This document shows, in pieces, positions 53,040 to 64,000 of a stretch of DNA of 64,000 nucleotides. Source of the DNA: an uncultured Flavobacteriales bacterium (GTDB taxonomy: Bacteria; Bacteroidota; Bacteroidia; Flavobacteriales_D; Parvicellaceae). Every line of letters starts with the position of its first letter. The stretch's first letter is position 1. Under the pieces are notes generated by a model. That model did not search any database, was not told the origin of the DNA, and saw only the letters and a list, made by a program, of their open reading frames with translations. Made by a program: the position numbers and the translations under genes. The stretch lies in assembly GCA_943787535.1 (NCBI GenBank), contig CALSMU010000010.1, forward strand, positions 1 through 64,000, given 5' to 3'.

Positions 53040-55340
53040 GTGAATGTGATAAGTAAAAAATTCATATTATCCTTATTTTTATTCTACAGTTTTTTGGGAT
53101 ATTCCCAAAAAGTTGGATTAGTGTTGAGTGGTGGAGGAGCGCTGGGTTTAGCACATGTAGGTGTGTTAAAGGCTTTAGAAGAAAATAATATTCCTATTGA
53201 TTATATCACAGGAACAAGCGCAGGTGCTATGATTGGGAGTATGTACTCAGCTGGTATATCGCCGCAGCAGATGGAGTATTTGTTTTTTGATGATAAGTTT
53301 GAGTTAATATCTAATGGTGGTATTGAAACCCAATATAAATATTTTTTCAGAAAAACGGAAAGTGATGCATCACTAGTAAATCTAAGATTTTCCAATGATT
53401 TTAATGTTTCCAAGTCATTGCCAACAAGCTTAACAAATCCGATTTCACTGGATTTTGAATACATGAAACAGTATTCAAATATATCTGCTCAGGTGGATTA
53501 CAATTTTGATAGTTTGTTTGTTCCCTTTAGATGCGTTGCTTCAGATATTAACACAAAAAGTCAAGTTGTTTTTGGGACAGGTCATTTGAATCAAGCCGTT
53601 AGAGCTTCTATGACTTACCCAGGTTATATTAGACCAATCATGGTGCATGGGAAACTTCTGTTTGACGGTGGTTTGTACAATAATTTTCCATCTGATATTA
53701 TGTATGATGAATTTATGCCAGACATAATTATAGGGGTCAATTTTACCGATACTATGGTGCCTCCTGATCAAGATGATCCAATATCTCAATTAAAAACTAT
53801 GATATTGAACAGAGCGGAAACATCCATAATTTGTGAAAATGGAATTTTAATTGAACCCAAAGCAAGCATAGGTGTTTTCGATTTTGGGAAAGCAGAGGAA
53901 ATTGTTCAAGAAGGATATGAAGCAACAATGGCATTAATGGATAGCATAAAAGATGCAATTCATTTAAGGGTTAGTGATACCGTATTGTTGCAAAAACGAA
54001 TGGAATTCAGAAAAAAATTGAAGCCAATGTATTTTGAGGAAGTTATAGTGGAAGGGGTAACAGAAAATCAAGCAAAATATATAAAGTCAGCGTTAATCCG
54101 TAAAAAAGAATTGATAAGTCTCGACGAATTACAAAAAAGATATTTTCGATTGGCTGAAGATGAAAAAGTGAAAAACATTTATCCTCTTGCACAATACAAT
54201 GCGGTAACAGGGAACTATGTTTTGGTTATTCGCGTCAAACCAGAAAAGCCTTTCAATGTTAAATTTGGTGGTTTGTTTTCATCCAGACCTATTAACACTG
54301 CATATCTAGGTATGGAATATTTGCGTTTAAATAAATTTGCGTTTAAACTTTCCGCAAATTCTTATTTTGGAAAGTTCTACGGTTCTGTTGGTGGAAGATT
54401 TGATATAGAAGCCAATTACCGGTTACCCATTAAATTAGGGGTATACGGATATATTAGTAGATGGGACTTTTTTAAGAGCTTTGCAACTTTTTTTGAAGAT
54501 GTAAAACCATCTTATATAGTCGAAAACGAACGTTATTGGGGTGTTGATTTACAGCTTCCTGTTTCTAATTTTGGAAAGCTATCAATTTCTTATGAAATTG
54601 GGTTGACCGAGAATAATTATTATCAAACTGAGCAATTTTTAGCATCTGACACTGCGGATGCAACAAATTTTGACGCTCAAGTAATAGGGGTGAATTACAA
54701 GCAATCAACGCTTAATCGTAAAATATATGCAACAGAGGGAGGTTTGTTGCATTTACAGGCAAATTATATATTTGGAAAAGAAAATAGTGTGCCTGGAAGT
54801 ACATCGCCTTTGGTTTCTCCAACTGAAAACATAAATCATATGTGGTATTTGTTTAAGGGAAGGCTTGAGCAGTATTTTAAATTATCGAAACATATAAAAT
54901 TAGGCGGGGAGTTGGAAGGTGTATTATTGGTGGCGGATAATTTTTTGGATAATTACACTGCAACTATGATACAAGCTCCTTCCTATTATCCTACTGTAGA
55001 AAGCAAAACTTTTTTCATTTCAGAGCATGCTTCACATGATTATATTGCAGGCGGAATGAAAGCAATTTTTTCAGTTCGGCCTTCTTTGGACTTAAGAGTT
55101 GAGGGTTTTGTATTTCAGCCGTACACTGAAATATTAGCAAATGAATTTAATTTACCAGCTTATGATATTAATAACGCTTGGTCAGCCAGGTATTATATTG
55201 GTTCTGGTAGTTTAGTGTATAGCAGTCCTCTTGGCCCTATTTCGCTATCAGCGAACTATTATGAAGCCAGAGAAAACCAATGGAGTTTCTTGTTTAATTT
55301 TGGATACCTGATCTATAATAAGCGTTTCCTGAAAAAATAA
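53040..55340 (+). CDS. Patatin-like phospholipase with POTRA and outer-membrane barrel
   Basis: 766 residues. Signal peptide (ILSLFLFYSFLGYSQ), patatin domain (about 24-320) with the oxyanion loop SGGGALGLAHVG, nucleophile GTSAGAMIG and catalytic DGGLYNNFP, a POTRA-like domain (about 335-420, FEEVIVEGVTENQAKYIKSA) and a BamA/TamA-like beta-barrel to the end (FLFNFGYLIYN). This order is that of type Vd autotransporters (PlpD, FplA) in which the barrel displays a surface lipase. The start is GTG 53040. No neighbours point to a pathway. Confidence 0.85.
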   Translation: MNVISKKFILSLFLFYSFLGYSQKVGLVLSGGGALGLAHVGVLKALEENNIPIDYITGTSAGAMIGSMYSAGISPQQMEYLFFDDKFELISNGGIETQYKYFFRKTESDASLVNLRFSNDFNVSKSLPTSLTNPISLDFEYMKQYSNISAQVDYNFDSLFVPFRCVASDINTKSQVVFGTGHLNQAVRASMTYPGYIRPIMVHGKLLFDGGLYNNFPSDIMYDEFMPDIIIGVNFTDTMVPPDQDDPISQLKTMILNRAETSIICENGILIEPKASIGVFDFGKAEEIVQEGYEATMALMDSIKDAIHLRVSDTVLLQKRMEFRKKLKPMYFEEVIVEGVTENQAKYIKSALIRKKELISLDELQKRYFRLAEDEKVKNIYPLAQYNAVTGNYVLVIRVKPEKPFNVKFGGLFSSRPINTAYLGMEYLRLNKFAFKLSANSYFGKFYGSVGGRFDIEANYRLPIKLGVYGYISRWDFFKSFATFFEDVKPSYIVENERYWGVDLQLPVSNFGKLSISYEIGLTENNYYQTEQFLASDTADATNFDAQVIGVNYKQSTLNRKIYATEGGLLHLQANYIFGKENSVPGSTSPLVSPTENINHMWYLFKGRLEQYFKLSKHIKLGGELEGVLLVADNFLDNYTATMIQAPSYYPTVESKTFFISEHASHDYIAGGMKAIFSVRPSLDLRVEGFVFQPYTEILANEFNLPAYDINNAWSARYYIGSGSLVYSSPLGPISLSANYYEARENQWSFLFNFGYLIYNKRFLKK

Positions 55341-56126
55341 TTATTCTCCCGTGTAGTTAGGTCTTCTTTTCTCAAAAAAAGCTTTTATTCCTTCTTGGTG
55401 ATCATGCGTTTTCGCTGCAAGTACTTGTAATTCCTTTTCTATGCCTAATTGTTCTTCCAAAGAATTAGTAAAAGATTTGTTTAACGCCTTCTTTGTTAAG
55501 CCAAATCCTTTTGTTGGTCTTTTTGAAAGCTTTTTTGCAAAATCAAGTACAACTTGCATTAATTGTTCGTCAGCAACCGTTTCATAAATCATTCCGATTT
55601 CTTTTGCTTCAATGGCAGACGTTTTGTTTCCTAAAAACATCATAGCTGTGGCTCTTTGAAGTCCAATTAATCGAGGAAGGAAAAAAGTCCCACCGCTATC
55701 CGGAACTAAACCAATATTGCTAAATGACTGAATGAAATTTGCTGATTCGGCAGCAAAAGTTAAATCACATGCAATTGCAATGTTAGCTCCTGCGCCAGCA
55801 GCTACTCCATTTACAGCGCAAATAACGGGTTTTTCAATGTTTCTTATTAATCCAATAATAGGGTTGTAAGTATGCTCAACAATCTTTCCAATATTTGGTC
55901 CATTTTCTCGAGTAGCCTCCTCTAAATCTTGGCCAGCACAAAATCCTTTCCCATTAGCAGTTAAAACAACTGCCCTAATGATTTTTTCGTCTCTTGAATA
56001 AGTTAAAGCATCTATTGTTTCATCTGCCATTTCAAAATTAAAGCTGTTCAATACATCAGTCCTATTTAAGGTGATTATAGCAACCCCTTCGTTAATTTCA
56101 AATTCTATATTGTTGTATGTCTTCAT
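55341..56126 (-). CDS. paaG: Enoyl-CoA hydratase/isomerase, PaaG-like
   Basis: 261 residues, crotonase fold. GKGFCAGQDLEE and GVAAGAGANIAIACDLTFAA form the oxyanion hole, and IGLVPDSGGTFFLPRLIG is the motif of the PaaG isomerase group, with Asp in place of the second hydratase Glu. PaaG isomerises epoxyphenylacetyl-CoA to oxepin-CoA in phenylacetate breakdown. Divergent from the paaE-like gene 155 bases away. Other paa genes are absent from the window. Confidence 0.82.
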   Translation of the reverse strand: MKTYNNIEFEINEGVAIITLNRTDVLNSFNFEMADETIDALTYSRDEKIIRAVVLTANGKGFCAGQDLEEATRENGPNIGKIVEHTYNPIIGLIRNIEKPVICAVNGVAAGAGANIAIACDLTFAAESANFIQSFSNIGLVPDSGGTFFLPRLIGLQRATAMMFLGNKTSAIEAKEIGMIYETVADEQLMQVVLDFAKKLSKRPTKGFGLTKKALNKSFTNSLEEQLGIEKELQVLAAKTHDHQEGIKAFFEKRRPNYTGE

Positions 56127-56246
56127 TGTTTGGGAAAATTATTTGCATAAAAGTAAAAGTATTCTTCTACATAGCTGATATTCCATGAAATAAATTCATA
56201 ATGAAAAATACATAGTTCTAGATTGAGATAATTTCAATAGCTATAT

Positions 56247-56254
56247 TAACTTTG
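56247..56254 (+). promoter_or_regulatory. -7 element of the paaE-like gene
   Basis: TAACTTTG matches TAnnTTTG 27 bases before the ATG at 56282; a TTG at 56223-56225 is two bases farther than the ideal spacing. Confidence 0.4.
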
Positions 56255-56281
56255 CAATTTAAACCTAAATAATATTTTACC

Positions 56282-57343
56282 ATGAGTAAGTTCCACAAGC
56301 TTAAAGTAGTTGATGTAAAAAATGAAACCTCGGATACCGTATCTCTGGCATTTGAAATTCCTGAAAGTGATAAAAGTTCGTTTGAATATATTTCTGGACA
56401 ATATCTTACATTGAGGTTTAATCTTGATGGGAAAGAGGAAAGAAGATCTTATTCAATGTGCTCCTCTCCGCTTATTGGTGAAGAAATTCGAATAGCTGTT
56501 AAGCGTGTTGAAAACGGTTTGGTTTCAAACTTCATCAATGATTCAGTAAAGATTGGAGATCAAGTAGAAGTAATGCCTCCTCAAGGTAATTTTATTCTTG
56601 AAACAAGTGCAGAGCAGAAAACATACGTAGCGTTTGTTGCGGGAAGTGGAATTACTCCGGTTTGGTCAATGATTAAGTCAGTTTTGGAGGATGAGCCTAC
56701 AAGTAAATTTGTATTGTTTTATGGTAACCAAACGAGCCAGAGTACAATATTTAAAAAGGAGATTGATTCTTTAGAAGGAAATAGGTTAATCGTTCATCAT
56801 TTGCTTACTAGAGAAGAAACAGGAAATGCGATTACATCAGGAAGGATAGATAAAACTAAAGCAATTGAACTTTTAAGTTCCGATTTGAACTTATTGAAAG
56901 CGAATTCTTATTTCATGTGTGGCCCTGAAGCAATGATATTTTCTGTTAAAGAAGCATTGAAAACTTTTGGGGTATCTGATGATAAGATTAAATATGAGCT
57001 GTTTACGACACCTGTTTTATTGTCGGACGTGAAAGAATCAGATGTTTCAGATTTTATTGGAATATCTAAAGTGAAAGTCATATATGATGAAGAGGAAACA
57101 GAGTTTGATTTGGCTTCAACGGGAGAGAATGTGTTAGAAGCTGCAATGAGAAATGATGTTGATGCTCCATTTTCTTGCAAAGGCGCTGTTTGCTGCACTT
57201 GCAAGGCAAAGGTTACTGAAGGAAAAATGATAATGGATGCTAATTATGCATTAAGTGATGAAGAGGTTGCTGAAGGTTTTGTTTTGGCGTGTCAAGCTCA
57301 TCCTGCATCCGAAAGTGTGGTGGTAGATTTCGATGAAGCATAA
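56282..57343 (+). CDS. paaE: Phenylacetate-CoA oxygenase reductase-like ferredoxin-NADP(H) protein
   Basis: 353 residues. FAD domain (about 1-105, RRSYSMCSSP), NAD(P) domain (about 110-235, FVAGSGITPVWSMI) and a C-terminal plant-type 2Fe-2S ferredoxin domain (about 260-353) with cysteines in PFSCKGAVCCTCKAKV and VLACQAHP. PaaE passes electrons from NADPH to the PaaABC oxygenase; similar reductases serve other oxygenases. The divergent PaaG-like gene supports phenylacetate use. Confidence 0.85.
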   Translation: MSKFHKLKVVDVKNETSDTVSLAFEIPESDKSSFEYISGQYLTLRFNLDGKEERRSYSMCSSPLIGEEIRIAVKRVENGLVSNFINDSVKIGDQVEVMPPQGNFILETSAEQKTYVAFVAGSGITPVWSMIKSVLEDEPTSKFVLFYGNQTSQSTIFKKEIDSLEGNRLIVHHLLTREETGNAITSGRIDKTKAIELLSSDLNLLKANSYFMCGPEAMIFSVKEALKTFGVSDDKIKYELFTTPVLLSDVKESDVSDFIGISKVKVIYDEEETEFDLASTGENVLEAAMRNDVDAPFSCKGAVCCTCKAKVTEGKMIMDANYALSDEEVAEGFVLACQAHPASESVVVDFDEA

Positions 57344-57478
57344 TTTGGCTAAGCTGTTTTTTTGGTTTAAAGACTATGTTTAAGTGTTTATCTGTATCTG
57401 CTTATTAATAGGTGTCGATATTTAATTGGTAGACATCAATTTGTTTTGTATATTGACCGTTCAAAATACAAAACAGTC

Positions 57479-59119
57479 ATGAAAAATGCATTTACATTAT
57501 TGTTAGGGCTATGCATAACTTTTATAACAATAGCTCAAACCTACGATTTAGGAGGTCCCGTGTCTTTTACTTCTGACTTGTTGTCCGATGACAGTAAGAT
57601 GATTGAATATGTGATGCCAGTCTTTGATCTTGAAAAACAATTAGAAGAAGATTTGATTAATCAAACAAATAAGGTAGGTCCCTTTAGGTTTGGATATGAG
57701 CATATTACTAATTATAGTTTACAAAATTCGGGAACTTGGCAAACCACGGATGAAGGAGATAAGCTTTGGAAAATTAAATTTACCTCTCCTGGAGCATTGT
57801 CGATGAATGTAATATTTAATGACTTCTTTATTCCCGAGGGTGGTTCTGTTCATTTGTATAATAAAGAAACGGAAATGGTTGTGGGTGCTTATACTGAAAA
57901 GAATAATAATGCAAATAACATGTTAGGTTCGGACTTGATTAAGGGTGAAGCTGTAGTTATTGAGTATTTTGAGCCGAAGGAAGTTGCAGGTCAAGGAAGA
58001 TTGCTTATAGGAATGGTTGTGCATGGTTACGTAGATATTAATAACTGGTACCCGGTAAAAGTAGGCGAATCCGGAACTTGTAATAAAGATGTCGTTTGTT
58101 GGGATGCTTGTGGTTGGTTGGATGAAATAAGGTCAGTAGCGAGAATAGCAAATGGAGGAGGCCTTTGTACAGGAACGTTAATAAATAATACAAGTGAGGA
58201 TGGCACCCCTTATTTCTTAACTGCAAATCACTGCGGTCCATCATCTATGGGAAGCGCAGTTTTTAAGTTTAACTATCATAGTACTAATTGTTCCAGTTCA
58301 AGTGCGAATGCAGCCGGTGCAACTAATGGGAATAGCGTTAATGGGTCTACGCTTAAAGCAAGTAGTTCAGCTTCCGATTTTGGTTTGATAGAGTTAAATA
58401 CAACTCCTCCAGCAAGTTATGAAGTGTTTTATGCCGGTTGGGAAAATGGAGGATCGTCACCACAAACAGGAGTAAGTATTCATCACCCATCAGGAGATGT
58501 AAAGAAATTGGCATTTGATGACGATCCTTTAACAAGCGCTGCCGGATTATCTATCTCTAACTCTTCATGGAGAATAGAAGCTTGGGAAAGAAATACAACA
58601 ACCGAAGGAGGTTCCTCTGGTTCTGGATTATGGGATGAGAATCATCATTTAGTTGGGCAATTGCATGGTGGGCAAGCAAATTGTTTTAATAGTGTTAATG
58701 ATTACTATGGTAAATTTTCAATGTCTTGGACTGGAAATGGTTCTAGCTCTTCTTCGTCTAGATTAAGCGATTGGTTAGATCCAATTGGATCTGGAGTTAC
58801 TTCATTAGATGGTTTTGATCCTAACGGAGGAGTAGAGACGCCTGCTTTTTGTTTAACAAGTGTAAAAGAAATTGATGATAATATCTACTTTGAAATGTAT
58901 CCAAATCCAGCATCTAGTTGCGTAACAGTTAATCTTATTAATGGTTTGAATAATGTGTCTGTTGAATTAGTTGATTTGCAAGGAAGATTAATAACATCTT
59001 ACAATAATGTAACCGGAGCTTCAGTGAAAGTGGATTTAAGCTCAGTTTCTAATGGAGTTTATTTTATTAAAGTAAGTTCTGAAGGAGCTATTCAAATTGA
59101 AAAGTTGATAATAGAATAA
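57479..59119 (+). CDS. T9SS-sorted trypsin-like (lysyl endopeptidase-type) protease
   Basis: 546 residues from ATG 57479 (MKNAFTLLLGLCITF signal); a TTG at 57446 lies in the promoter zone. The S1 protease domain (about 200-445) has the triad His in LTANHCGPS, Asp in SASDFGLIEL and Ser in GGSSGSGLWD, with paired cysteines as in Achromobacter protease I. The tail (about 470-546) is a type A T9SS sorting domain (FEMYPNPASSCVTVNLI ... GVYFIKV). Exported to the surface or medium. A terminator follows. Confidence 0.88.
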   Translation: MKNAFTLLLGLCITFITIAQTYDLGGPVSFTSDLLSDDSKMIEYVMPVFDLEKQLEEDLINQTNKVGPFRFGYEHITNYSLQNSGTWQTTDEGDKLWKIKFTSPGALSMNVIFNDFFIPEGGSVHLYNKETEMVVGAYTEKNNNANNMLGSDLIKGEAVVIEYFEPKEVAGQGRLLIGMVVHGYVDINNWYPVKVGESGTCNKDVVCWDACGWLDEIRSVARIANGGGLCTGTLINNTSEDGTPYFLTANHCGPSSMGSAVFKFNYHSTNCSSSSANAAGATNGNSVNGSTLKASSSASDFGLIELNTTPPASYEVFYAGWENGGSSPQTGVSIHHPSGDVKKLAFDDDPLTSAAGLSISNSSWRIEAWERNTTTEGGSSGSGLWDENHHLVGQLHGGQANCFNSVNDYYGKFSMSWTGNGSSSSSSRLSDWLDPIGSGVTSLDGFDPNGGVETPAFCLTSVKEIDDNIYFEMYPNPASSCVTVNLINGLNNVSVELVDLQGRLITSYNNVTGASVKVDLSSVSNGVYFIKVSSEGAIQIEKLIIE

Positions 59120-59138
59120 GTTTACAAACGAATCATTG

Positions 59139-59166
59139 GGCCACTTCTTAAGGGTGGCCTTTTTTA
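59139..59166 (+). terminator. Rho-independent terminator after the protease gene
   Basis: GGCCAC (59139-59144) pairs with GTGGCC (59154-59159) over a nine-base loop, followed by seven T. It lies 19 bases after the stop and ends before the SDR start. Confidence 0.85.
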
Positions 59167-59176
59167 TACTATATAA

Positions 59177-59863
59177 ATGAATATTGTTATTACAGGTTGC
59201 TCAAGAGGTATAGGATTGGAGTTAGTAAAGTTGTTTTCACAACAGCATAATGTGTATTGTTTGAGTAGAAACATAGGTCCAATTGAAAAACACAAAAAAG
59301 AAGTTGGTGATTCAGATAGAATTAACTTCCTTAAATTTGATTTTGAATCGTTCAATACTGTCGAATTAAAATCTTTTCTTACTATTGAGAATGGCATAGA
59401 TATTTTGATTAATAATGCAGGTTACCTGGTGAATGAAACATTTGGTCAGATTTCAGAAAGTAATTTACGAAAGATGTATGAAGTGAATTTATTAGGTCCG
59501 TTCCGATTAATCCAAATTGTTATTCCATTACTTAGAAAGGATAACTCCCATATAATAAACATAGGGAGTATGGGAGGAGTTCAAGGTTCTGTTAAGTTTG
59601 CGGGATTGTCTGCTTATAGTTCTTCAAAAGGAGGGTTGTCTATTTTAACAGAGTGTTTAGCTGAAGAATATAAGGAATCGAACATTAAATTTAATTGTTT
59701 AGCGCTTGGCGCAGTTCAAACAGAAATGCTAAGTGAGGCATTCCCTGGATATGAAGCTTCAGTTTCCGCTAAAGAAATGGCACAATATATATATACTTTT
59801 GCGTTAAATGGATCATTATTTATAAATGGAAAGGTAATTTCGGTATCAAATTCAACTCCTTAA
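59177..59863 (+). CDS. Short-chain dehydrogenase/reductase
   Basis: 228 residues, classical SDR. ITGCSRGIGLELV is the cofactor motif, NNAGYLVNETF follows, the catalytic Ser is in NIGSMGGVQGS and YxxxK in YSSSKGGLSIL. No substrate is indicated. It is separated from the protease by a terminator and precedes the rRNA promoter region. Confidence 0.85.
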   Translation: MNIVITGCSRGIGLELVKLFSQQHNVYCLSRNIGPIEKHKKEVGDSDRINFLKFDFESFNTVELKSFLTIENGIDILINNAGYLVNETFGQISESNLRKMYEVNLLGPFRLIQIVIPLLRKDNSHIINIGSMGGVQGSVKFAGLSAYSSSKGGLSILTECLAEEYKESNIKFNCLALGAVQTEMLSEAFPGYEASVSAKEMAQYIYTFALNGSLFINGKVISVSNSTP

Positions 59864-59916
59864 AACACTAGCAATCAATTGCTTTAAAATTAATAAAAAA
59901 ATATATTGATTTCTTC

Positions 59917-60326
59917 TTGTTAAGACAGTAAAAGAATATACATTTGCACCCGCTTTGAAAACGAGAAGTCATTAATTACTTATAGCAAGCGAGCTTAAGT
60001 AAGACCGATCAAAAAAAAGTTTTGAAATAATTTTTAAAAAAGTTGCAGATATAAAAATTAGAATTAAATTTGCACCCGCTTTGAAACTAGAGGCACATTA
60101 ATCGCATAGCAAACGAGCTGTAGATTAGTCTATTCGAAAAAAAGTTTTGAAATAATTAATAAAAAAAGTTGCAGGTATAAAAATTAAATTTACATTTGCA
60201 CCCGCTTTGAAAATGAGGAATTAAATTTAGAAAAGGCAAACGAGCTAATTCTTTAAAAACAAATCAAAATTATTTTCAAATAAATTGACATAAAATTTGC
60301 ACTTGTGAAAATTAGATTTACATTTG
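59917..60326 (+). promoter_or_regulatory. Four tandem rRNA promoters with repeated units
   Basis: Four -33/-7 pairs, each TTG, exactly 19 bases, then TAnnTTTG: P1 59917 and 59939; P2 60043 and 60065; P3 60169 and 60191; P4 60297 and 60319. The -7 elements are 126, 126 and 128 bases apart. Each is followed by a near-identical start region GCACCCGCTTTGAAA (P4 GCACCCCGCTTAGAAA), then GCAAACGAGCT or similar, then A-rich stretches before the next TTG. P4 has a perfect hairpin CCGCTT/AAGCGG (60331-60350). The 145-base leader to 16S shows nothing else clear; 59864-59916 is AT-rich spacer. Confidence 0.85.
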
Positions 60327-60470
60327 CACCCCGCTTAGAAAAGCAAGCGGAAATATAGAATTAGAGTTCTTTGAATTATTGAAGTAAAAAAATAGGAAAC
60401 TAGCGTAAAATTAAATTTTACACAATTAAAGTCAAATCCGAGTACACAACAAAACTTAAAGTTATAATTA

Positions 60471-61995
<1,525 letters not shown>

Positions 61996-62114
61996 AGAGG
62001 TATGACGATTTGATTTGTGCATAATTGTTTTTACCTAGTTTTCTTTTTTACTTCTTTATATAACTTATTATTTCCCAAAAGCTCAGTGCGCTTTGGCAAT
62101 TTGCTTTGGACGAT

Positions 62115-62188
62115 AGTCCCTTAGCTCAGTTGGTTAGAGCGCTACACTGATAATGTAGAGGTCCGCAGTTCAAATCTGCGAGGGACTA
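62115..62188 (+). tRNA. tRNA-Ile (GAT)
   Basis: 74 bases in the 16S-23S spacer. The acceptor stem AGTCCCT pairs with AGGGACT, the anticodon loop CTGATAA holds GAT, and the T-loop is TTCAAAT. No CCA is encoded. Confidence 0.95.
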
Positions 62189-62198
62189 CTATTCGTTT

Positions 62199-62275
<77 letters not shown>

Positions 62276-62399
62276 CTATTTCCGTTATGGAAAGTAAGTT
62301 CTTTGACATGTTGAAAATAAAATTAAATCAGAGTTAATATTTATATTAACTATCAAATATTAAACTAAAGTTTAGAATAAGTTGTAACTTATTTAAAAG

Positions 62400-64000
<1,601 letters not shown>

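Overview
The window is a chromosomal segment of a Bacteroidota bacterium, most likely order Flavobacteriales (Fluviicola/Crocinitomicaceae-like; family not provable by eye). Evidence: AT-rich DNA; promoters with a TAnnTTTG -7 element and a TTG near -33, 19 bases apart; two proteins with type IX secretion (T9SS) C-terminal sorting domains; Bacteroidota families such as DUF3822, DUF3078 and DUF5522; a fused E1 alpha-beta 2-oxoacid dehydrogenase; and the 16S rRNA sequence.

Layout. 1-6.7 kb: frameshifted N-terminus of a subtilisin-like protease, threonine aldolase, an NAD-dependent epimerase, a redoxin without its cysteine pair, then coaD-rsmD-DUF3822 and a membrane protein. 6.9-14.6 kb: RecD-like helicase, fused E1, a structured-RNA candidate, CotH-type surface protein, DUF3078 protein. 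14.7-23.4 kb: a small phosphatase relic, kbl, rplM-rpsI, rpsB-tsf, pyrH, frr, a lipoprotein and recG. 23.4-30.7 kb: barrel protein, YgiQ radical SAM protein, a three-GAF/PAS/SpoIIE phosphatase, efp and a VOC protein. 30.8-39.1 kb: a full tryptophan operon (trpL leader with three Trp codons and a terminator, trpEGDCFBA), followed by DAHP synthase and phenylalanine hydroxylase, both frameshifted. 39.1-42.5 kb: frameshifted SDR, then an accessory radical SAM + glycosyltransferase pair bounded by a 10-bp inverted repeat, hairpins and a dead tyrosine recombinase. 42.5-59.9 kb: proC, barrel protein, T9SS cargo, lipid kinase, hutU, AI-2E transporter, OmpA protein, DUF5522, pepD, a patatin-barrel protein, paaG/paaE-like genes, a T9SS-sorted protease and an SDR. 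59.9-64 kb: rRNA operon with four regularly spaced promoters, then 16S, tRNA-Ile, tRNA-Ala and partial 23S.

How the genes work together: the 16-20 kb block and the rRNA operon supply the translation machinery. The 31-39 kb block couples tryptophan synthesis with shikimate-pathway entry and Phe-to-Tyr conversion under a leader-peptide attenuator. The signals most worth following are the four in-phase rRNA promoters, the trp attenuator, the radical SAM/GT cassette with recombination-like borders, the unassigned structured RNA at 10.77-10.93 kb, and the cluster of one-base frameshifts at 37.8-39.2 kb.
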